DNA of 25,530 nucleotides from Hyphomicrobiales bacterium (GTDB lineage Bacteria; Pseudomonadota; Alphaproteobacteria; Rhizobiales; HXMU1428-3). A program made the position numbers and the translations under genes. Positions 14,582 through 23,388 of this stretch are shown here, one piece after another. The stretch spans positions 1 through 25,530 of the forward strand of contig JAJFHW010000033.1 of NCBI GenBank assembly GCA_021775385.1, read 5' to 3'. Under the pieces are notes generated by a model. The model was not told where the DNA came from, did no database searches, and worked only from the letters and a program-made list of their open reading frames with translations. How positions within the stretch are numbered: the stretch's first letter is position 1; each line of letters starts with the position of its first letter.

Positions 14582-15877
14582 TTATTCAATTTCATCAGGG
14601 CTTTTTAAAATGGCTGCAACGCCCATTCCACCTGCAGTACAGATGGAAATAAGCCCTGTTTTCCCTTTTGTTTCACTTAGTTGCTTAGCTAATAAAGCTA
14701 CAATTCTTGCTCCTGTGGCCGCAAATGGGTGGCCATATGCCAGGCTAGAGCCTTTCACATTAAGTTTACTGCGATCAATGCTACCAAGAGCCCCCTCCAT
14801 GCCCAGTGCAGATTTGCAATAATCGTCATCCTCCCACGCTTTTAAAGTTGAGAGAACCTGGGCTGCAAAGGCTTCATGGATTTCATAAAAATCGAAATCC
14901 TGCAGTTTCATGTTATTGCGCTTAAGAAGATTAGCAACTGCTACGGTTGGTGCCATTAGCAATCCTTCTCCTTTTACAAAGTCAACTGCAGAGGTTTCAG
15001 CATCCACTAGGTAAGCCTGAACTTTATGTCCCTTTTTCTCAGCCCATTCTTTGGATGAGAGAAGAACGGTCGACGCTCCGTCAGTTAACGGCGTAGAATT
15101 TGCGGCCGTTAATGTGCCTCGCGACGATTTTTCAAAACTTGTTTTCAAAGTTGCTAATTTAGATAATTCCATATCTGGTCGTATATTATTATCTTTAAAA
15201 ACCCCAGCGCATGGCACTAAGAGATCATCATGATAGCCATCTTCATAGGCTTTCACCGCATTTTTATGACTTTCAAAGGCAAGTTCATCTTGCTCATGTC
15301 TTGGAACTTGCCAGGTTTGTGCCATAAGCTCGCAATGGCCGCCCATAGAAAGGCCTGTGCGTGGTTCATTGGTGCTTGGTGGTTGTGGGGCAAGTTCTCC
15401 CAATGAAAAGCCTTTAAATACTTTCATTTTGTCTTTTAAGGTTCTTGCTCGGCTTAGTTTGACTAACCGTTGAGCAAAGCGCCGCTTAAACACAACAGGT
15501 GCGTCGCTTACCGTGTCCGAGCCCATAGCGATGGCGCTCTCACATTGCCCAATGGCAATTTTAGCGGCGCTTCCCATTAAAGCTTGCAGGCTTGTACCGC
15601 ATGCTTGCATCATGGTTGTTGCTGGTGTTGAGGGAGCAAGTTTTGAGGCAACAACAGCCTCTCTTGCCAAGTTCCAATCTTTTGCATGAGTGACAACAGC
15701 GCCGCCAACCACTTCATCAATGTGTTCACCGCCAAGTTTATATTGATCTACCAAACCATCAAGGGCTGTACCTAACAGGTCCAAATTTGTAAGCTCTTGA
15801 TATGCTGTATTGGAGCGACAAAATGGTGTTCTCATGCCGCCTAGGATTGCCACCGGTCTTACAGTTTGGTTTGCCAT
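14582..15877 (-). CDS. fadI: Acetyl-CoA C-acyltransferase (thiolase), FadI-type
   Basis: Cleaves 3-ketoacyl-CoA with CoA to acetyl-CoA and a shortened acyl-CoA, the last step of beta-oxidation. Of 431 residues, close to E. coli FadI (436). Nucleophile Cys93 is in MMQACGTSLQAL, with His in EIHEAFAAQ and LAYGHPFAATGARI, and the proton-exchange Cys in SICTAGGMGVA. Start preceded by AAGGAG. It lies 66 bases downstream of fadJ on the same strand and is therefore the third gene of a fadE-fadJ-fadI set. The KGSSLAYGHP segment departs slightly from the common NxxGGAIALGHP. Confidence 0.94.
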   Translation of the reverse strand: MANQTVRPVAILGGMRTPFCRSNTAYQELTNLDLLGTALDGLVDQYKLGGEHIDEVVGGAVVTHAKDWNLAREAVVASKLAPSTPATTMMQACGTSLQALMGSAAKIAIGQCESAIAMGSDTVSDAPVVFKRRFAQRLVKLSRARTLKDKMKVFKGFSLGELAPQPPSTNEPRTGLSMGGHCELMAQTWQVPRHEQDELAFESHKNAVKAYEDGYHDDLLVPCAGVFKDNNIRPDMELSKLATLKTSFEKSSRGTLTAANSTPLTDGASTVLLSSKEWAEKKGHKVQAYLVDAETSAVDFVKGEGLLMAPTVAVANLLKRNNMKLQDFDFYEIHEAFAAQVLSTLKAWEDDDYCKSALGMEGALGSIDRSKLNVKGSSLAYGHPFAATGARIVALLAKQLSETKGKTGLISICTAGGMGVAAILKSPDEIE

Positions 15878-15943
15878 TTTTCAACTCCTTAACATTGCAA
15901 AAAATTTGCGAAATGAGTGTTTTCAATTAATTGTCTTTATGAC

Positions 15944-17914
15944 TTAAGTATCTTTGTTATCCAAATAGTGAAGAGGCCCGCCCCTGAATGGTGCGAAGCC
16001 GGTACCGAAGATAATTCCTGCGTCTATGAGACCTCTGTTTGGTCCAATGTTTTCTTCATCGCATTTTTCACATTCGGTCAGTAACGGCGAGATGAGTTCA
16101 TCAGCCAAGGCTATGAGTTCAGCTTCTTCATACTCTTCATTGTTTTTTTCTGGCTTGCCTTCATTCCAGACATAAAAGCCTTCTCCGGTTTTTTTGCCCA
16201 ATTTGCCTTTGGCCACCAAGCGCCCAAGCTCGCTATTGTCTGCGTCTCCTAATTCAAGTGAATGAGAAACGTGCTTGGCAATATCAAGGCCAACGACATC
16301 GATCAATTCAATGGGGCCCATTGGCATGCCGAAATCTAATGCGGCCTGGTCAATTTTTTCTGCTGGCACACCTGCATCTAACTGGCGCACTGATTCCATC
16401 ATGTATGGAGCTAACACCCGGTTGACCAAGAAACCTTTGCATGACTTTACAATGAGGGGGAATTTGTTGATTTTGGTAACAAATGCGCAGCCCTTTTCGA
16501 CCTCTTCTTTTCGAGATTTTGTCGATTGCACCACTTCGACCAATGGCATCTGAGCTACCGGATTGAAAAAATGAATACCGATTAAGCGCCCTTCATCTTG
16601 CATACCACTTGCAATTTCTTCCAGTGAAAGAGATGACGTGTTGGATGCGAGGACGGCACCTGGTTTGATTTCTTTTTCTAATTTTTGGAAAAGTTCTTGT
16701 TTAATCTCTAAATTTTCAATGATGGCTTCGATGATAATATCAGCGCGCTTTACGCCTTTGCCATCTGGGTCAGCTGTTAGCCTGGCAACGGCTGCTTCTA
16801 CAGCTACTGGTTTTTTCAATCTTTTGCGAAATAGTTTTTTCGCACTTTTTTGGGCTTTGGTTATCTGATCAACTGACATGTCTTGCAGTGTCACATCCAT
16901 TCCGCTTACAACGCACCAGCTTGCGATATCCGCGCCCATTGTGCCGGCTCCGATGATATGAGCTCTTAGTGGTTTATAGTCACTGTTTTTAGGTGCTAAC
17001 GCCTTCATTTCTTCAGAGAGATGAAATACCCGGCGTAAATTTCTAGAGGTATCCGAGACCATTAGAGGCGCAAATATTTTTTGCTCAGCTTTAAACATCT
17101 CAGCTTCAGAGCCACCATGGTTCTCAAATAATTCAATGAGTTTAAAGGGAGCTGGGTAATGATCTTCGCGCACCTTTGCTTTAGTTTTGCTGCGCATTTG
17201 ACTGGCGAGAAATTTTCTAACCGGGCTTAGACGCATAATTTTAAACAAAAGACTTTTGCCAGCTTTTGATTTGCGATTTTGCAAAACGGCTTTGCGTGCT
17301 GCCCAGCGCAACTCGAGATGGCTTGGCACCAATTGATCCACTAGTCCAAAAGCTTTGGCAACCGGGGCTTTTAACATGCGGCCAGTTAGCATTGCTGTCA
17401 TACCATTTAAGGGCCCTGCTAGGCGCAGCATACGAACTGTGCCATGAATGCCAGGAATTATGCCGAGCTTCACTTCCGGCAAGCCTACTCTTGTGCCTTC
17501 GCTTCTGGTGGCAATGCGATAATGGCACGCCATGGCCATTTCTAAGCCACCACCTAAACAAAAACCGTTTATAGCAACCACAATGGGTGCTCTTAAGTCT
17601 TCCATCCTTTGAAAGAGTTTTGTGCCATAGTCTGTGACTTCTTTAACTTTCTCGACTGTATCAAGTTGTTCAAACTCTTTGATGTCAGCGCCAGCAATGA
17701 AGTTATTCTTTTTTCCTGAGATGAGAACAAGCCCAACGATTTCACTTTTTAGTTTACCGCGTTCGACTTCGTCGATGATTGTTTCTAATTCTTTAAAGGA
17801 GCGCTCACCCAATGTGTTCATCGACTGATTTGGGCAATCAATTGTGGCCCAGGCAATTTTTTCAACATCGATTTCAAAAGACCAATTTTGTAAATTCTCT
17901 ATATTAATATCCAT
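15944..17914 (-). CDS. fadJ: Bifunctional enoyl-CoA hydratase/3-hydroxyacyl-CoA dehydrogenase, FadJ-type
   Basis: Performs hydration and NAD-dependent oxidation in beta-oxidation. Residues ~15-200 are a crotonase domain: oxyanion-hole IAGADIKEF, catalytic Glu125 in GGGLEMAMACHYR and Glu147 in GLPEVKLGIIPG. Residues ~315-500 are the dehydrogenase Rossmann domain (IIGAGTMGADIAS, then ASNTSSLSLEEIA and the catalytic-His segment IGIHFFNPVAQMP). Two C-terminal dehydrogenase domains follow (KSCKGFLVNRVLAPYM, then GTGFAPFRGGPLHYLD). At 656 residues it is shorter than E. coli FadJ (714), ending soon after the FRGGP motif. Its start is 14 bases from the fadE stop with GGAG in between, so the two are translated from one message. 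Confidence 0.94.
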   Translation of the reverse strand: MDINIENLQNWSFEIDVEKIAWATIDCPNQSMNTLGERSFKELETIIDEVERGKLKSEIVGLVLISGKKNNFIAGADIKEFEQLDTVEKVKEVTDYGTKLFQRMEDLRAPIVVAINGFCLGGGLEMAMACHYRIATRSEGTRVGLPEVKLGIIPGIHGTVRMLRLAGPLNGMTAMLTGRMLKAPVAKAFGLVDQLVPSHLELRWAARKAVLQNRKSKAGKSLLFKIMRLSPVRKFLASQMRSKTKAKVREDHYPAPFKLIELFENHGGSEAEMFKAEQKIFAPLMVSDTSRNLRRVFHLSEEMKALAPKNSDYKPLRAHIIGAGTMGADIASWCVVSGMDVTLQDMSVDQITKAQKSAKKLFRKRLKKPVAVEAAVARLTADPDGKGVKRADIIIEAIIENLEIKQELFQKLEKEIKPGAVLASNTSSLSLEEIASGMQDEGRLIGIHFFNPVAQMPLVEVVQSTKSRKEEVEKGCAFVTKINKFPLIVKSCKGFLVNRVLAPYMMESVRQLDAGVPAEKIDQAALDFGMPMGPIELIDVVGLDIAKHVSHSLELGDADNSELGRLVAKGKLGKKTGEGFYVWNEGKPEKNNEEYEEAELIALADELISPLLTECEKCDEENIGPNRGLIDAGIIFGTGFAPFRGGPLHYLDNKDT

Positions 17915-17928
17915 TAGTCTTTACTCCA

Positions 17929-20487
17929 CTATCTTTGATCGGTTGAGTTGGGCTCAATTGAGAGGGGATTAGTTACTTCAGGCTTTTCGGATGAATAATT
18001 ATGCTCAGATGTTTTGTCTTCGCGCTGCCCTTGCATAGAAGTTAATTTTATCCCCCTTATGTCATCTGGATGAAACTGATCTACGGCGATTACTTTGTTT
18101 GTAAGCTCTTCTAACCGTCTTAACCTAGCAGCCTCATTATCTGTGATAATTTGCGCTTTAACGGCAGCATCGAACCAGTCTAAACCGTGGTAACGTTGTA
18201 TTTCACCTTGCTTGATGGCTTTTTCTAACTTTTTACTTAGGGGTGCTAACTCGACCACCTCAGACAGAGTGACTTCTAATATACCAGTTGGATCATTTTC
18301 ATCATTGCTGACAAAAATATGGTTTGTTAGGCGATCTCTCATTGCTGGTTCATTCATGGTTTTTTTGACAATAGCTTTGCCTAGACGATCTTTGGCTTGT
18401 CTGTGATGATTACCGAGGGGAAAGATAATTCGGCGTAATACCCAGGCTAAAACCGGAGACGGGTAATTTAACAAGACGCTATCGAGAGAGTTGTAAAATC
18501 TATGAAGAGCATTTTGAGCTGCAAATTCTAGAAAGACTAAATCATCTGTGATTTGTCCATCATCTTCGTAGCGCTTTAAAATGGCTGATAAGAAATAAAG
18601 CTCGCTTAAGGCATCAGCCATGCGGCCAGACAATTTTTGCTTCATTTTCAAACGGCCGCCTAAAAACGCAACTGTTATGTCTGATAATAATGCGAAGTTT
18701 CTTGAGGCCCGTGAAAGAGCACGGTACCACTTGGTGCTGTTACCAGCTCTGTGAGGAGCGTGGGCAAAGGTACCCCATGTTATATTGTGAAAAAGACTAC
18801 CAAAAATATTAGACAGAGAATATTTAACATGGCCCCACAATAGAGGTTCGAACTCTTCTAGCCCTTGCTCTTTGTTTTCAACTTGAACGGCTTGAATTTC
18901 TTTATAGAGATAAGGGTGACTGCGAAGGGAGCCTTGTGCAAATGTGATGAGGGTACGTGTGAGAATATTGGCACCCTCGACCGTTATGGCCACCGGAATT
19001 GATTGATATGCGGCTTGCAAGTAATTTGAGGGGCCATCACAAATGCCGCGCCCGCCATGAATGTCCATAGCATCATTTACAGCTCGTCTTGCCCATTCGG
19101 TTGATTGATATTTCAAAAGGGCTGATATAACGGCAGGTTTTTCCCCGCCCTGTACCATAGAGGCGGTCATGGCTCTTGCAGCTTCTAGAACATATGCGGT
19201 TTCAACCAACCTTGAGAGAGGTTCTTCGACCCCTTCCATATTATTAATAGGGATACCGAACTGATTGCGTATACGGCCATAGGCTGTTGTAAAACGCAGC
19301 ATGGCTTTGGCTGCTGCTGTTGAACTTGCCGGCAAGGAAATTGCCCGGCCCGCTGCCAGACAACTCATGAGCATTTTCCAACCCTCACCCACTCGCTCGC
19401 GACCGCCAATCACCCATGATAGAGGGATGAAGACATCTTTTCCGCTATTTGGGCCATTTGGAAAAGCGCAGCCATTTGGTAAATGACGGTTCCCGATATT
19501 CACGCCTTTATGATCAGCAGGGATTAAGGCCAATGTGATACCAATTTTTTCTTCATCCCCGATTAGTTTGTCTGGATCGAAGAGATAAAAAGCAAGACCT
19601 AGTAGTGTGGCTTTGGGTCCTAACGTTATATAACGCTTGTCCCAGCTTAGTTTTATGCCGAGTGTTTTTTGACCTTCAAACTCGCCCTCACAGACAGTAC
19701 CTATATCGCGCATAGTAGCTGCGTCTGACCCTGATGTTGGGCCTGTTAGGCCAAAACAAGGGACTTCTTGTCCTTTGGCAAGTCGCGGTAAATATTGCTC
19801 AACTTGTTCAGGCGTGCCGTATTTTTCAATTAATTCTCCTGGCCCTAAAGAATTTGGCACCATGATAATGACAGAAACATCTGGTGAACGAGAGGCTACT
19901 TTGCCTAAAATGAGCGATTGAGCTTGCGCTGAAAAACCTAAACCACCATGGTCTTTAGAAATTAACATTCCTAAAAACCCCTGTTCTTTAATATAGGCCC
20001 AGATATTTTCAGGAATTTCACGATTGCAGGCTCTGATTTGCCAATCATCAATCATCTTGCAGAGTGTTTCAGTTGGCCCTTCCAAAAATGCTTGTTCTTC
20101 GTCTGTTAAACGGATGGGAGAAATAGCGCGTAATTTCTCATAATCAGGTTTGCCACTAAATAGTTCAGCATCCCAACCAACTGTACCACTTTCTAAGGCT
20201 TCTTTCTCAGTCTCGGATACGGGGGGAATAATTTTTGATATGATCTGAAATATTGGTTTTACGATATATGTTTCGCGGATGCTCTCAATCGAACATAGGC
20301 CAAGAGCGGATGTGATTGCTGCGAAAATAAAAAACAGAATGCTAAAGCCAGTGCCAGCTCCTGAAGCAAATAGAATGATTAAACTTACCAGGAGAAAAAG
20401 TCCTGTCCATAAAATGAGAGATGCATGACGAACGGATAAAACCATGGCCCCTAGGAATAGAAAAATAAAACTAATGATTATTGCCAT
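17929..20487 (-). CDS. fadE: Membrane-anchored acyl-CoA dehydrogenase FadE
   Basis: First oxidation step of beta-oxidation, acyl-CoA to trans-2-enoyl-CoA with FAD. 852 residues, like the long FadE of E. coli (814). Two or three hydrophobic segments occupy residues ~1-75 and would anchor it in the inner membrane. The dehydrogenase core follows (CFGLTGPTSGSDAATMRDIG, FGIPINNMEGVEE, DIHGGRGICDGP), with catalytic Glu504 in ITVEGANILTR. The C-terminal ~300 residues are the DUF1974 extension that marks this type, and the last ~45 residues are a polar tail. Start ATG has a GGGGTG ribosome site. First gene of the fadE-fadJ-fadI unit, so its promoter lies within 20488-20800. Confidence 0.94.
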   Translation of the reverse strand: MAIIISFIFLFLGAMVLSVRHASLILWTGLFLLVSLIILFASGAGTGFSILFFIFAAITSALGLCSIESIRETYIVKPIFQIISKIIPPVSETEKEALESGTVGWDAELFSGKPDYEKLRAISPIRLTDEEQAFLEGPTETLCKMIDDWQIRACNREIPENIWAYIKEQGFLGMLISKDHGGLGFSAQAQSLILGKVASRSPDVSVIIMVPNSLGPGELIEKYGTPEQVEQYLPRLAKGQEVPCFGLTGPTSGSDAATMRDIGTVCEGEFEGQKTLGIKLSWDKRYITLGPKATLLGLAFYLFDPDKLIGDEEKIGITLALIPADHKGVNIGNRHLPNGCAFPNGPNSGKDVFIPLSWVIGGRERVGEGWKMLMSCLAAGRAISLPASSTAAAKAMLRFTTAYGRIRNQFGIPINNMEGVEEPLSRLVETAYVLEAARAMTASMVQGGEKPAVISALLKYQSTEWARRAVNDAMDIHGGRGICDGPSNYLQAAYQSIPVAITVEGANILTRTLITFAQGSLRSHPYLYKEIQAVQVENKEQGLEEFEPLLWGHVKYSLSNIFGSLFHNITWGTFAHAPHRAGNSTKWYRALSRASRNFALLSDITVAFLGGRLKMKQKLSGRMADALSELYFLSAILKRYEDDGQITDDLVFLEFAAQNALHRFYNSLDSVLLNYPSPVLAWVLRRIIFPLGNHHRQAKDRLGKAIVKKTMNEPAMRDRLTNHIFVSNDENDPTGILEVTLSEVVELAPLSKKLEKAIKQGEIQRYHGLDWFDAAVKAQIITDNEAARLRRLEELTNKVIAVDQFHPDDIRGIKLTSMQGQREDKTSEHNYSSEKPEVTNPLSIEPNSTDQR

Positions 20488-20555
20488 TGGAACACCCCGT
20501 TTTTTACCTTAAGCACTTGAACGACAAGCATTTGGTTCTCTATATTTATAGACTA

Positions 20556-20573
20556 CACTTACACCGCTTACAC
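20556..20573 (-). promoter_or_regulatory. Paired 9-bp direct repeats upstream of fadE
   Basis: CACTTACAC and CGCTTACAC (plus-strand reading) stand head to tail, with a TATAAATA-like sequence just downstream in the fadE sense (minus strand, around 20541-20550). Spacing and location are compatible with a regulator site near the fadE promoter. I do not recognise the motif as a known FadR or PsrA/TetR site. Confidence 0.25.
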
Positions 20574-20915
20574 TCAAACTCTTATCACAATTTTGCGTAA
20601 ATGATGTGATCTTACATCTTTTAGTCCCTTTAACACGACCGTCTTTCAGGCCCCGCTTGGGTATTTTTACTGCCGCTCGGGCAGAACTAAACACTATTTT
20701 TTATTCTAAGCGCTAGTTTTTAATTTTTCCCTTATTTTCTAGTCTATTAGCTAGAATTGTTATGCTTGTCTTTTAACACCTAATTGTGCGTTATTATGGC
20801 AGTTTCTCTATCCTATAACATTTCCCCATAACAGCAATGATTAGACCTTTTTAACCTCTATTAGTGATGAAACTCTTTTTTAATTTTCATGAATGATTTT
20901 TGTTAAGGTATCTTA

Positions 20916-20954
20916 GGCTTTGTTCTGTGGCTTTGTTCTGTGGCTTTGTTCTGT
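20916..20954. repeat. 13-bp tandem repeat, three units
   Basis: GGCTTTGTTCTGT occurs three times in a row without mismatch and continues with GG. It is intergenic and its length is not a multiple of three, so it does not encode a repeat peptide. It may be a variable-number locus. Confidence 0.9.
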
Positions 20955-21190
20955 GGTTTTGATATGAAAGCAATCCAAATTTATTCCTCTCTTTCTTATG
21001 TTTAGTGTGATTTAAAGCATTGCAAATACGGCTTTTGGTTTGATTGACTCCTTAGAAGAGCTTGATAAACTGCCCGCATAATAAAAGATATTTGATTTGG
21101 ATCATTGCTGTTCTTAGCAAGTGCATGTCACTTTATTATTGGATTCACGAGACATGATCTTGCTTTTTTGTTTAAGCTTATCATTTTAAT

Positions 21191-21224
21191 TGATGCTTCA
21201 GATGCCCACAAAGCGTCCGCATTA
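21191..21224. repeat. Family B structured repeat copy (21192)
   Basis: Outer arm GATGC (21192-21196), TTCA, inner arm GATGC (21201-21205), loop CCACAAA, inner arm GCGTC (21213-21217), a single C, outer arm GCATT (21219-21223). Both stems pair with one G-T each, and T21191/A21224 extends the outer one. The trailing sequence up to 21250 (GTATCCACATTTAA) resembles the tail of the copy after the CDGSH gene (GTATCCATGTTTTAA). Confidence 0.75.
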
Positions 21225-21319
21225 CCTTAAAATCGGTATCCACATTTAAGTGACAAACTTTAGAGCAACTATGCCAAACATTGCTGATAAACTGTTTTAT
21301 AGATAAGGAATTTATTTTT

Positions 21320-21565
21320 ATGTCTGATCAAGAGCCTGAAAGCCCACAAATGTCGCCCTACATGGCTGAAGTGGAAGAAGGTAAACGTTATTTTTGGTGC
21401 TCATGCGGCAAATCAAAAAACCAACCTTTTTGCGATGGGTCTCACAAAGGAACAGATTTTAAGCCTGTCCCATTTGTTGCAGAAACAACTGGAACAGTGA
21501 CTTTATGCGGCTGTAAGAAAACAGATGACGGCCCTTGGTGTGATGGCTCTCACCTACTTTACTGA
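21320..21565 (+). CDS. Dual CDGSH iron-sulfur domain protein
   Basis: An 81-residue small cytoplasmic protein with two CDGSH-type iron-sulfur motifs, each ligating a 2Fe-2S cluster through three Cys and one His. Motif one is WCSCGKSKNQPFCDGSH and motif two is LCGCKKTDDGPWCDGSH; they are separated by about 23 residues, so this is the short tandem form seen in bacterial relatives of mitoNEET/Miner2. The protein ends four residues after motif two. Start ATG 21320 is chosen for AAGGAA nine bases upstream; the frame is open 13 codons further without a signal. CDGSH proteins have been linked to redox sensing and cluster transfer; the partner here is unknown. It stands alone, with Family B repeats on both sides and a terminator downstream. 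Confidence 0.9.
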   Translation: MSDQEPESPQMSPYMAEVEEGKRYFWCSCGKSKNQPFCDGSHKGTDFKPVPFVAETTGTVTLCGCKKTDDGPWCDGSHLLY

Positions 21566-21574
21566 GACTTGCCT

Positions 21575-21643
21575 GTGCTTCAGATGCCCACTCTTTTGAT
21601 GCGGCTTCAGTTGCCCACAAGCAACCGCCGCAGGCATCCGCAC
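21575..21643. repeat. Nested Family B structured repeat (element within element)
   Basis: Outer element: GTGC (21575-21578), TTCA, GATGCC (21583-21588), ... GGCATC (21633-21638), C, GCAC (21640-21643). Inside its loop is a full second element: GCGGC (21601-21605), TTCA, GTTGC (21610-21614), CCACAA, GCAAC (21621-21625), C, GCCGC (21627-21631). Every arm is perfectly complementary. The TTCA on the left and the lone C on the right recur at both levels. Confidence 0.85.
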
Positions 21644-21662
21644 TAGTATCCATGTTTTAAGC

Positions 21663-21702
21663 AAAAAGCCCCCGCAATTTTATTGCGGGGGATTTTTGTT
21701 TT
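21663..21702. terminator. Bidirectional intrinsic terminator
   Basis: Nine-bp stem CCCCCGCAA/TTGCGGGGG (21669-21677 with 21683-21691), five-base loop, T-run to the right and A-run to the left. It serves the CDGSH gene on the plus strand and the symporter gene on the minus strand. Confidence 0.93.
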
Positions 21703-21719
21703 TGTGACAGATAATGTTC

Positions 21720-23261
21720 TTATCTGTATTTTTGTATTTCACCAGCTTTTAAGCGGGTCATATAGCTTTGCAATTCTCTCTTTACAACAGGCGCCAAGAG
21801 GTAAAGGCCGATTATGTTAAAGATGGCCATTGCGAAGAATGTACCATCTGTGAAATCAATAATCGCACTTAGGTTCATTGCAGAACCTGGAATGATCGCA
21901 AGACAGAAAATTAATTTATAAATTAATTCTGAAATGGTGCTTCCACCAAAAAGGTACGTCCACGCTTTTAGCCCATAATAAGACCAAGCGATCATTGTTG
22001 AGAAAGCAAATAGCACCACTGCCACTGCCAAAACATATGGGAACCAGGAAATATTGACTGCAAATGCTTTTGAGGTCAGAGCTACACCTGCGATTTTTTG
22101 ACCAACAACTAATTCACCAGAGATCACAATAACCAGAGCCGTCAATGTACAAACAACCACGGTATCAATAAATGGCTCTAGTAACGCTACAAAGCCTTCT
22201 GAAATTGGTTCTTTAGTTTTTACTGCTGAGTGAGCAATGGCTGCTGAGCCCATACCAGCTTCATTAGAGAATGATGCCCGTTTAAAACCTTGTAATATTG
22301 CGCCGATTGCACCACCAGCAACACCTGTTGCTGTAAAGGCTCCATCAATGATTTGGCCAAATGCCCAGCCAATTTTATCATAGTTCATGATGATAATTGC
22401 CAAAGCTGCCAGCACATAAATGGATAACATGAAGGGGACGATTTTTGATGTCACGCTAGCAATGGTACGAATACCACCAATAATCACAGAGCCAACAACT
22501 ACAGCTAATACGGCACCAAAGATCCAACCAGAGCCCGCTAAAGGCCCAGCGTCACCACCTGTTACAGTATAGACTTGGCTGAATGATTGATTGGCCTGGA
22601 ACATGTTACCGCCGCCAAGAGCACCAAAAATACAACAAAAAGCAAATAGCACGGCCAGCACACGACCTAATCCGCCCATGCCTTTTTCAGCTAAACCTTT
22701 GGATAAATAATACATAGGTCCGCCAGAAACTGAGCCATCGGCATTTTCATTTCTGTATTTCACACCAAGTGTACATTCTGTAAATTTGGTAGCCATTCCG
22801 AGCAGTCCAGCGAGGATCATCCAGAATGTCGCGCCCGCACCACCGATACTGACTGCAACAGCGACGCCTGCGATATTACCCAAACCAACTGTGCCTGAAA
22901 GAGCTGTTGATAGCGCCTGAAAGTGTGTGATTTGTCCTGGATCGTTTGGATTGGTATATTTACCTCGCACGATATCAATTGCGTGACGGAATGCGAAGAC
23001 TTGAATAAAGCCGAAATAAAGTGTGAAAATAACGGCTGCTATGATGAGCCAAACAACGATGAGGGGAATAGCGACGCCACCGATAGGGATTGAGAAAAAA
23101 ATGACATCTACAACGGCTTTTGCTATGGGTGCGACAAAATCATTTATTTGCGCATCAATTGATTTTTCTGCTACCTCTTGAGCCTTGGCTAAGGCTGGCA
23201 GCAATGTGATGGTCAGCGTGGCCATCACTGCGGCAAGTGCCGCATTGATCTTTCGTTTCAT
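21720..23261 (-). CDS. Alanine/glycine:cation symporter (AGCS family)
   Basis: 513-residue inner-membrane transporter using a Na+ or H+ gradient to take up alanine, glycine or related amino acids. Family marks: [23 protein letters not shown] (the AGCS signature with NIAGVA), [32 protein letters not shown], and [20 protein letters not shown]. About ten or eleven hydrophobic segments follow. An unusual N-terminal part, residues 1-28, reads like a cleavable signal peptide ([10 protein letters not shown]) placed before the family core. The start follows GGGAGAG. It lies 190 bases downstream of purU on the same strand; a GATAAG/CTTATC inverted repeat at 23375-23388 falls in that gap and could be regulatory. 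I looked for a glycine riboswitch there and did not find one. Confidence 0.93.
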   Translation of the reverse strand: MKRKINAALAAVMATLTITLLPALAKAQEVAEKSIDAQINDFVAPIAKAVVDVIFFSIPIGGVAIPLIVVWLIIAAVIFTLYFGFIQVFAFRHAIDIVRGKYTNPNDPGQITHFQALSTALSGTVGLGNIAGVAVAVSIGGAGATFWMILAGLLGMATKFTECTLGVKYRNENADGSVSGGPMYYLSKGLAEKGMGGLGRVLAVLFAFCCIFGALGGGNMFQANQSFSQVYTVTGGDAGPLAGSGWIFGAVLAVVVGSVIIGGIRTIASVTSKIVPFMLSIYVLAALAIIIMNYDKIGWAFGQIIDGAFTATGVAGGAIGAILQGFKRASFSNEAGMGSAAIAHSAVKTKEPISEGFVALLEPFIDTVVVCTLTALVIVISGELVVGQKIAGVALTSKAFAVNISWFPYVLAVAVVLFAFSTMIAWSYYGLKAWTYLFGGSTISELIYKLIFCLAIIPGSAMNLSAIIDFTDGTFFAMAIFNIIGLYLLAPVVKRELQSYMTRLKAGEIQKYR

Positions 23262-23374
23262 GGTGGTTTCTCTCCCGATTGTTATGCCCTTGATATTATG
23301 GGGCTCTCAAGCCCTTGCCGCGCATTTTGCATGAAATATGCCGAGACTCCAGATTTTTGAGAGAAATTTGCCCT

Positions 23375-23388
23375 GATAAGGTCTTATC
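23375..23388. promoter_or_regulatory. Inverted repeat upstream of the AGCS gene
   Basis: GATAAG and CTTATC separated by GT, about 115 bases before the symporter start. A small GGGCT/AGCCC hairpin (23301-23314) lies nearer the start. Operator role is a guess based on symmetry and place only. Confidence 0.2.

Larger units (their letters stand above)
20488..21319. other. Long gene-poor region between fadE and the CDGSH gene
   Basis: About 830 bases that divide two divergent genes. No convincing gene: a 61-codon minus-strand frame (20509-20694) has a GTG start with no ribosome site and no family resemblance. Contents by position: two adjacent 9-bp direct repeats CACTTACAC/CGCTTACAC (20556-20573) about 70 bases before fadE, a CTGCC/GGCAG hairpin (20670-20684), three 13-bp tandem repeats (20916-20954) and a Family B repeat (21191-21224). 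The remainder is AT-rich and featureless to my eye. An unrecognised small RNA cannot be excluded. Confidence 0.5.

Noticed and set aside
20509..20694. 61-codon basic frame just upstream of fadE on the same strand
   Set aside because: GTG start without a Shine-Dalgarno, odd composition, and it overlaps likely fadE promoter elements (paired repeats and TATAAATA). A leader peptide is possible but unsupported.
21191..21643. Composite transposon around the CDGSH gene
   Set aside because: No transposase, no terminal inverted repeats of insertion-sequence type and no target-site duplication visible; only short structured repeats.
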